The notes under the pieces were generated by a model. The model saw only the letters and a program-made list of their open reading frames with translations, was not told the DNA's origin and made no database searches. This document shows positions 58,959 through 64,000 of a stretch of DNA of 64,000 nucleotides, in pieces (the first letter of the stretch is position 1; every line of letters starts with the position of its first letter). The position numbers were made by a program, and so were the translations under genes. This DNA is from Zonotrichia leucophrys gambelii (Eukaryota; Chordata; Aves; Passeriformes; Passerellidae): NCBI RefSeq assembly GCF_028769735.1, contig NC_088171.1, forward strand, positions 140,575,917 to 140,639,916, read 5' to 3'.

Positions 58959-61900
58959 AAACAACCAAAGGAGTATTTAACACTCAAAGAATCCTTTCAT
59001 TATGGAGAACACTGAGATGCTTGTTACATTTACACTTAATGAAGCGCATAAAAGACAGTTGCTAAAATATGCTGCACTCTGGCATGTAGCTCAGCTAACA
59101 GAATTTGAGAGGGGATTTGAAACCTGGTCTCAACCCCAAATCTAAAAAAAAGCAACATTTCTGAAGGCACCAATCGTACCTTGACAAAAGTATGAGAGGA
59201 CCAAATGGGCTACAAATAGCCAAGTAGGTAGAAAAGGCCTGTGTAGAAATTCCGTATACTTTGGCAAAAATTCTGTCAACTGTCTGATCTCTTCCAGCAG
59301 AGAAGTGGAAGTTTCCACCCTGAACTCAAATGTTGTTACAAGGAGGTAAAAGAGCAAATGAAGGAATGAATTGCTCATAGTAAGGCACTCACTAGAAAAT
59401 AGTAAACAGATAAGATAGAAATATCACAGAGCAGTACATGCTGCATATACCAACAAGTGGCAGCAGAAGGATAATTAGCACTTCAAAGAATTTTTATTAA
59501 GACAAGTAAAATAAAATATAATAGTCTTTCCTCAGGCAGAATGCACATTGAATTTAGACCTGTAGATGCAGGCAGAAATCACTGCCTTCTCCACTATATG
59601 TATGGGCTTAGTACCTCGCAAGACTGGACCCGTAGCTATGCAATACTGGACCAGAAACGTGTAGCAGTTTTACATGCAGCTACACTGGGAAAAGCCTTCT
59701 TCTGAATTGAATACCAGTAAATTTGAGACTGGATTTTATGAAGTGTGTGGGTGGTGGTATGTGTCAATTAGGTAATTCCCATTATCCTAGTGTCCCTAGT
59801 GACTTAGAATATACACATCTTGAATTCATTAAGTCCTGTGTTGGTCTAGGAAAGAAAAAGAAAGGGAATCCTCCTTTAGCTTACAGATAGAACTGATTAA
59901 AGGTTTAAGAACAGCACAGACTCAAATTTTCATCATTGCACAGTACATTTAGATAGAGGATGTAAAGTGCTCTGAACCACTCCAAAACATGTTGTAGCAA
60001 CCACCTGCTTTCAGTTCTGGTAGCTCAAGCAAGTGAAGTAAGATAGACTTGTCAGGGAGAAGAAGTGAAATTAAAGATTTGATTGCCACCTTAAATGTGG
60101 AAGAGAAGATTAAGTTTTGTTGGGGTTTGAGAGAACAGATGGAGAAAGCCTTAAACTCATTATTCACCTCCATATTTTTTGACAAGGTTGTGGTGCTTGT
60201 GTTTGCCTGAATATTGGTGGTGGCTCTGGACCATAGTTTGGAAACTACCTCAGAGCAAGGAGCAGAAGGCATAGTTGATAGGACTGGAGGTAATCCAGTT
60301 TCATGTGCCTTCTGTTGACTCCTACTCAATATCTACAGTCTGGCCTGAAAGGAAAGACTGTGCTGAAAAAGCTATTTATGCAAGTGAGCAAGGCCTTGAG
60401 CATTCACTGAGTTAACACAAAACCTTTTATGGACCAGCAGGAACTCTCTTGGACATGGTGGTGGATTGGAGGCTGGCATCAGGAAAAGGAAGGCAGGAGA
60501 AAAGCAAGGAGGATAGAAAACAGTAAGTAATAAAGTTAGCTAATATGTCCTTTTTTGGGAACAAATACAGTCAACTGCAACAGCAGAGAGAGCATAAGAG
60601 AGGGAAGCTGTACGCATCAATTTCTCATTTAGATGAAGCTTTCAAGACATTTCACAGGACATGTCTTGAGCAAGGACCTATGATCCAAAGAAACCACTAT
60701 AAGTTACATGGTTGGTGAAAATATATAGATAACCAATATATGACACCTGGTTGAAAAAAGAGATAGCATTTCAAAGAGGATGTTTCAGCAGGGGTACCAT
60801 CAAGATCTGCCTAGAATCCATATTATATTTGTGGCATTTGGGGATCAGTCAAATGGTGACTGAAATTTTATTCAAACTCTAGGAAGTGGTAATGGTGCCA
60901 CAACCTAACCTAACTGGCCATTAGTCAGCATTGAATGATGCCAGTTGATGCATCCTTGAAACATTTCACACAGGTTTATAAAAGGTTCTTGAAATCTTAG
61001 AGTTCCATTGGAGGAAATCTGGTTTAACTGAGCATTTATATGTACAGAATACATATAGAGTTAACAAACATACTCAGAACTTTAAGTGGAAAACAGTTGC
61101 TGAGGACTCACATTTTTAACAGAGGTATTTTAAATGAGAATGCATTTCACTGGGCTTCAGAGTTCCTCAAATGGAGAATTTCTTACCTGTCTGCTAAATA
61201 CTAAAGCAAAATTAGTGTTGAATTTAACACGAAGAAATTCAACAGTGACCTTATAGCCATTAGCGTTGGGAAAAAAACTCTCTTCAGTTCTCTTCAGTTT
61301 TCAATTAACTCATGGGTGAAAGTTAGAAAAAAAACCTGCAGATGTCACAAGCTCACCTCTGCTGCTGGTCTCTTATTTTAATCCGTCTCCTCTGAAAACA
61401 ACCAGTTTTTGAGGACTATCAGAGTTGTGGGTTTGGAACATACTTTTTCAGAGTATTCTGCTCCTATGTAAGTAACATAAGACTGCTCCTTCTAGCCTTT
61501 TAGCATTTGTATGTTCCTGTTTGCAATGAGTTGTGGCTTGTCTGAATTTTACTGTCTGAATTTTACTGCATGAATATAATAATAGGACAATCTGTGGAGG
61601 AGGCCTCTTCTATTCTACTCTTGAACAGACTTACTGTGGTGTAAGAATGGCTTTTTTGGCTTTGATTCCAAATAACAGAGGCTTAAAAGAAAAACAAAAC
61701 AGGTGTGCCTGAATAAACTCTCAAGAGTTTCATTGATCTATTTGATTAAAATAAATGACTTAACATATACTAAATAAACTGACATGTGCAGACAAGGTTT
61801 TTAAAATATGCAGCCCCTCCCTCTCAGAAGTTTGGCAGCAGCAGCACAGGATGATGCCAGCTGGATTACAGTCTGCTTGTATCAGGGCAAAGACAGACAG

Positions 61901-64000
61901 TGCTTTCTGATGGAGCTGTAACTCTCAAAGAAGTAAATAACCCTGGCTGTTGGCTGCTGCTTTTGCCTCCACAGCTGGGATCATAAAAGGGACTGAGATT
62001 GATATTTGCCTGGATAATGCTATTCAAGTATTTTACCTGAATAAGCATTGATGAGCATGGTTTGCATTAACCTGGCTGACCTGATGCTGAATCGGGTGAG
62101 AAAGCAAAGCATAAAATCTCTATGGCAACAAGTATAAAGATGGGAGCATCTTGCAATGCCTCACCTATTTCTAAATCAAAATGAACTATTTATCATCAGT
62201 CTAGATGCAAGTCTTTTAAAGCACAGTATTCCTGGGCAAGTTACTTTATTAGTTTGTCTCATACAAACAGGATACAGTCCTCCAGCATAGCATGCTTTGT
62301 AGCCTAAATGGATCTAAGGAATGATCCATTTGCTTCTTTTCTGCTTTCTTAGAAAAACATGTGTCCCTGCATAGATGACTTGTTCTGCCTGTGGTCAAGA
62401 TGACAAACCAAGAGCAAATTATTTCAAATGCATTAAACTTGAGCTAATTGCATTATCTTTATAAACTTCTGTTAATGCCAAGGAATTCAATGTAGGTGAA
62501 TCAAACCAAAGGTTTTTTCCAACAATTTTAGATACATGCAGAAGTACATGATAAATGTACAAAAAAAAGGCGTCACTTAACCAATACTGGAAATGTGGCC
62601 TTATCTCCCTTGGAAAGCATCTGTTTGTTGTTATGCAGCTGTGTTTTGGGAAAAGGAACCTTCAGAGCAGAGATATACCAGTTCCATTCAAGCTTCAGGA
62701 GCAATTCAATTAAAACAAGTGTTAACTACTGGAATTTATGAAGTGTTTCCTGCCTAATCTTATGAAACGTGTAATTGCTATGGGTGGTTAAGACTTTAGC
62801 TTTATACCTGCCTGGCTGTGCTGATTGAAATAGAGCAGTAACAAATTAGATTTGAGGAAGTGGCTGGAAAACAAAGGGATACAGGTGTCCCATGCAATGA
62901 TGCTGAGTTTCCCAGGGCTTTCCTTGTTAGTGCATAGGGTATGACCCAAAATTCACAGGAAGAAACCCACAAGGATAATAAGCTTTTTGTTTTGTTTTAA
63001 CACTGGGTTGCTCAGAAGACTTTCCACAGTTCTTGGCAAGCTGAAGTCAATGCCAGATATATTTCCAAATTACTGTTTCACTGGTTAGTTGTTTTAAAAA
63101 ACAAAGGGTATGGAGTGATCTATCACGTGTGCAGAACACTCTTGCAAAGACCAGCACTCTCCCCAACATTTACCAACATGCTACAGCAATGTATTACTGA
63201 GGAGTGCATTTCTGCTGACAGATTCTTTCCACCACAATTACAGAGAGAATAATGGCTGAGAAAAAACACCCATATGTGCCCATTAACTTTGCAATCTGTC
63301 TGTGTACTTACAAAGCCCTCATCACATCTCAGATATTATAGTGAGAACGGGAGAGATTAGACAGACTTCAAAGCTGCAAGAGAAATGTGAGTGTTGATTC
63401 CCAGCCATGATTAATTTGGCCAGAACCTCACACTCCTTTAATTTAATTAAGAACATAAGTGGCAATCAGAGCAGTGACAAAGCAAGAGAGGGACCAAGCT
63501 GGCAGCTGAGGACAACACAGGCTCCCCAACAGGTAATGTCACCCATGTGAGATCTGTCAGGCTGCCAGGGGAGTACACCCTGCTGGGGGTGGGCACGTGA
63601 TTCACTCTCCATGGGATGAATCCAATTGGTAACAGCATGTATTTTAGAACTGGAATTGTGTTAAGCCAAATGACCATCAAATAATTAATTACTAGAATTA
63701 AAGACTAATAATTATAAAAATTGAAATTAATGGATCTGGCAGCTGCCTGTGATCATGCTGTCATCTTGCAGTATGTATAAAACAGTCTGTCAGAAAAAGA
63801 GTAAACTGCTTCCAGTGGGCCAAGAGGACCATGAACTGTGACAGCTGCACACAGCACAAGGCACTGTAGGTTCACACTCTTTTCCCCCTTTGGTAACACA
63901 CTTATATGCCAGTGCCAGAGCACTGTGGCAGAGCAGCCTCAGTAATGCTCATGTGGCCACAAAGGGATGTGCTGTGCAGTGAGTTAGCTTATTTACAGCT
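58959..64000. other. Unique AT-rich non-coding sequence
   Basis: No gene, CR1 piece or RNA gene was recognised over the last 5 kb. A 14-bp tandem duplication (TCTGAATTTTACTG) lies at 61541-61568 and an 11-bp one (TCTCTTCAGTT type) near 61279-61300. A minus frame at 59949-60329 (126 codons) has no family signature. The segment 62030-62480 looks enhancer-like by eye (homeobox and POU-like AT-rich cores) but this cannot be shown without comparison to other species. Confidence 0.5.

Noticed and set aside
1..64000. tRNA, rRNA, U6 or 7SL genes or pseudogenes
   Set aside because: I looked for internal promoter boxes and the well-known conserved stretches on both strands and found none; a covariance-model search could still find decayed copies.

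Overview
The window reads as nuclear DNA of a bird (basis: mixed). It is AT-rich, almost free of repeats, and its only recognisable transposons are short 5'-truncated CR1 LINE copies, the dominant retroelement of birds. No L1/Alu-type mammalian elements, tRNA genes, rRNA genes or bacterial operon features were seen. Turtles and crocodiles also carry CR1, but so few and such short copies fit a bird best. T/G-rich tracts of the GGGGTTTTTT kind give weak extra support for an avian, perhaps passerine, source. No protein-coding gene can be called with confidence: open frames are scattered over all six frames, are mostly shorter than 130 codons, show no family motif apart from CR1 remnants, and the longer ones lie in GC-rich or repetitive patches where stop codons are rare. 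The window is best described as a gene desert or the interior of a very long intron. Layout: 1-17 kb is mostly unique AT-rich sequence with one CR1 relic (about 1.3 kb), a 33-bp tandem duplication (2.0 kb), a GC-rich patch at 4.8-5.15 kb with splice-like edges, and a strikingly pyrimidine-rich 1.5 kb stretch (9.2-10.7 kb). At 17.9-18.7 kb there is a 71-unit, 11-bp minisatellite whose minus strand has a regular G-quadruplex pattern. From 19.7 to 25.0 kb lie four CR1 fragments. At 25.3-26.1 kb a GC-rich patch holds the longest non-repetitive open frame (minus strand) and one exact match to the CTCF core consensus. From 26 to 41 kb the sequence is unique apart from homopolymer runs and a perfect 15-bp inverted repeat at 38.0 kb. 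CR1 copies follow at 41.7 and 45.2-45.6 kb, with a polypyrimidine tract at 44.3 kb between them. At 56.4-56.8 kb a CpG-rich patch contains seven copies of a 39-bp minisatellite that keeps frame and could encode a 13-residue repeat. At 57.55 kb there is a clean ATCT microsatellite, and at 58.6-59.1 kb a weak open frame carrying small tandem duplications. No genes can be shown to work together here. The most useful leads are the two minisatellites, the CTCF site in its GC-rich patch, the hairpin at 38 kb, and three splice-flanked candidate exons that need transcript data to judge.
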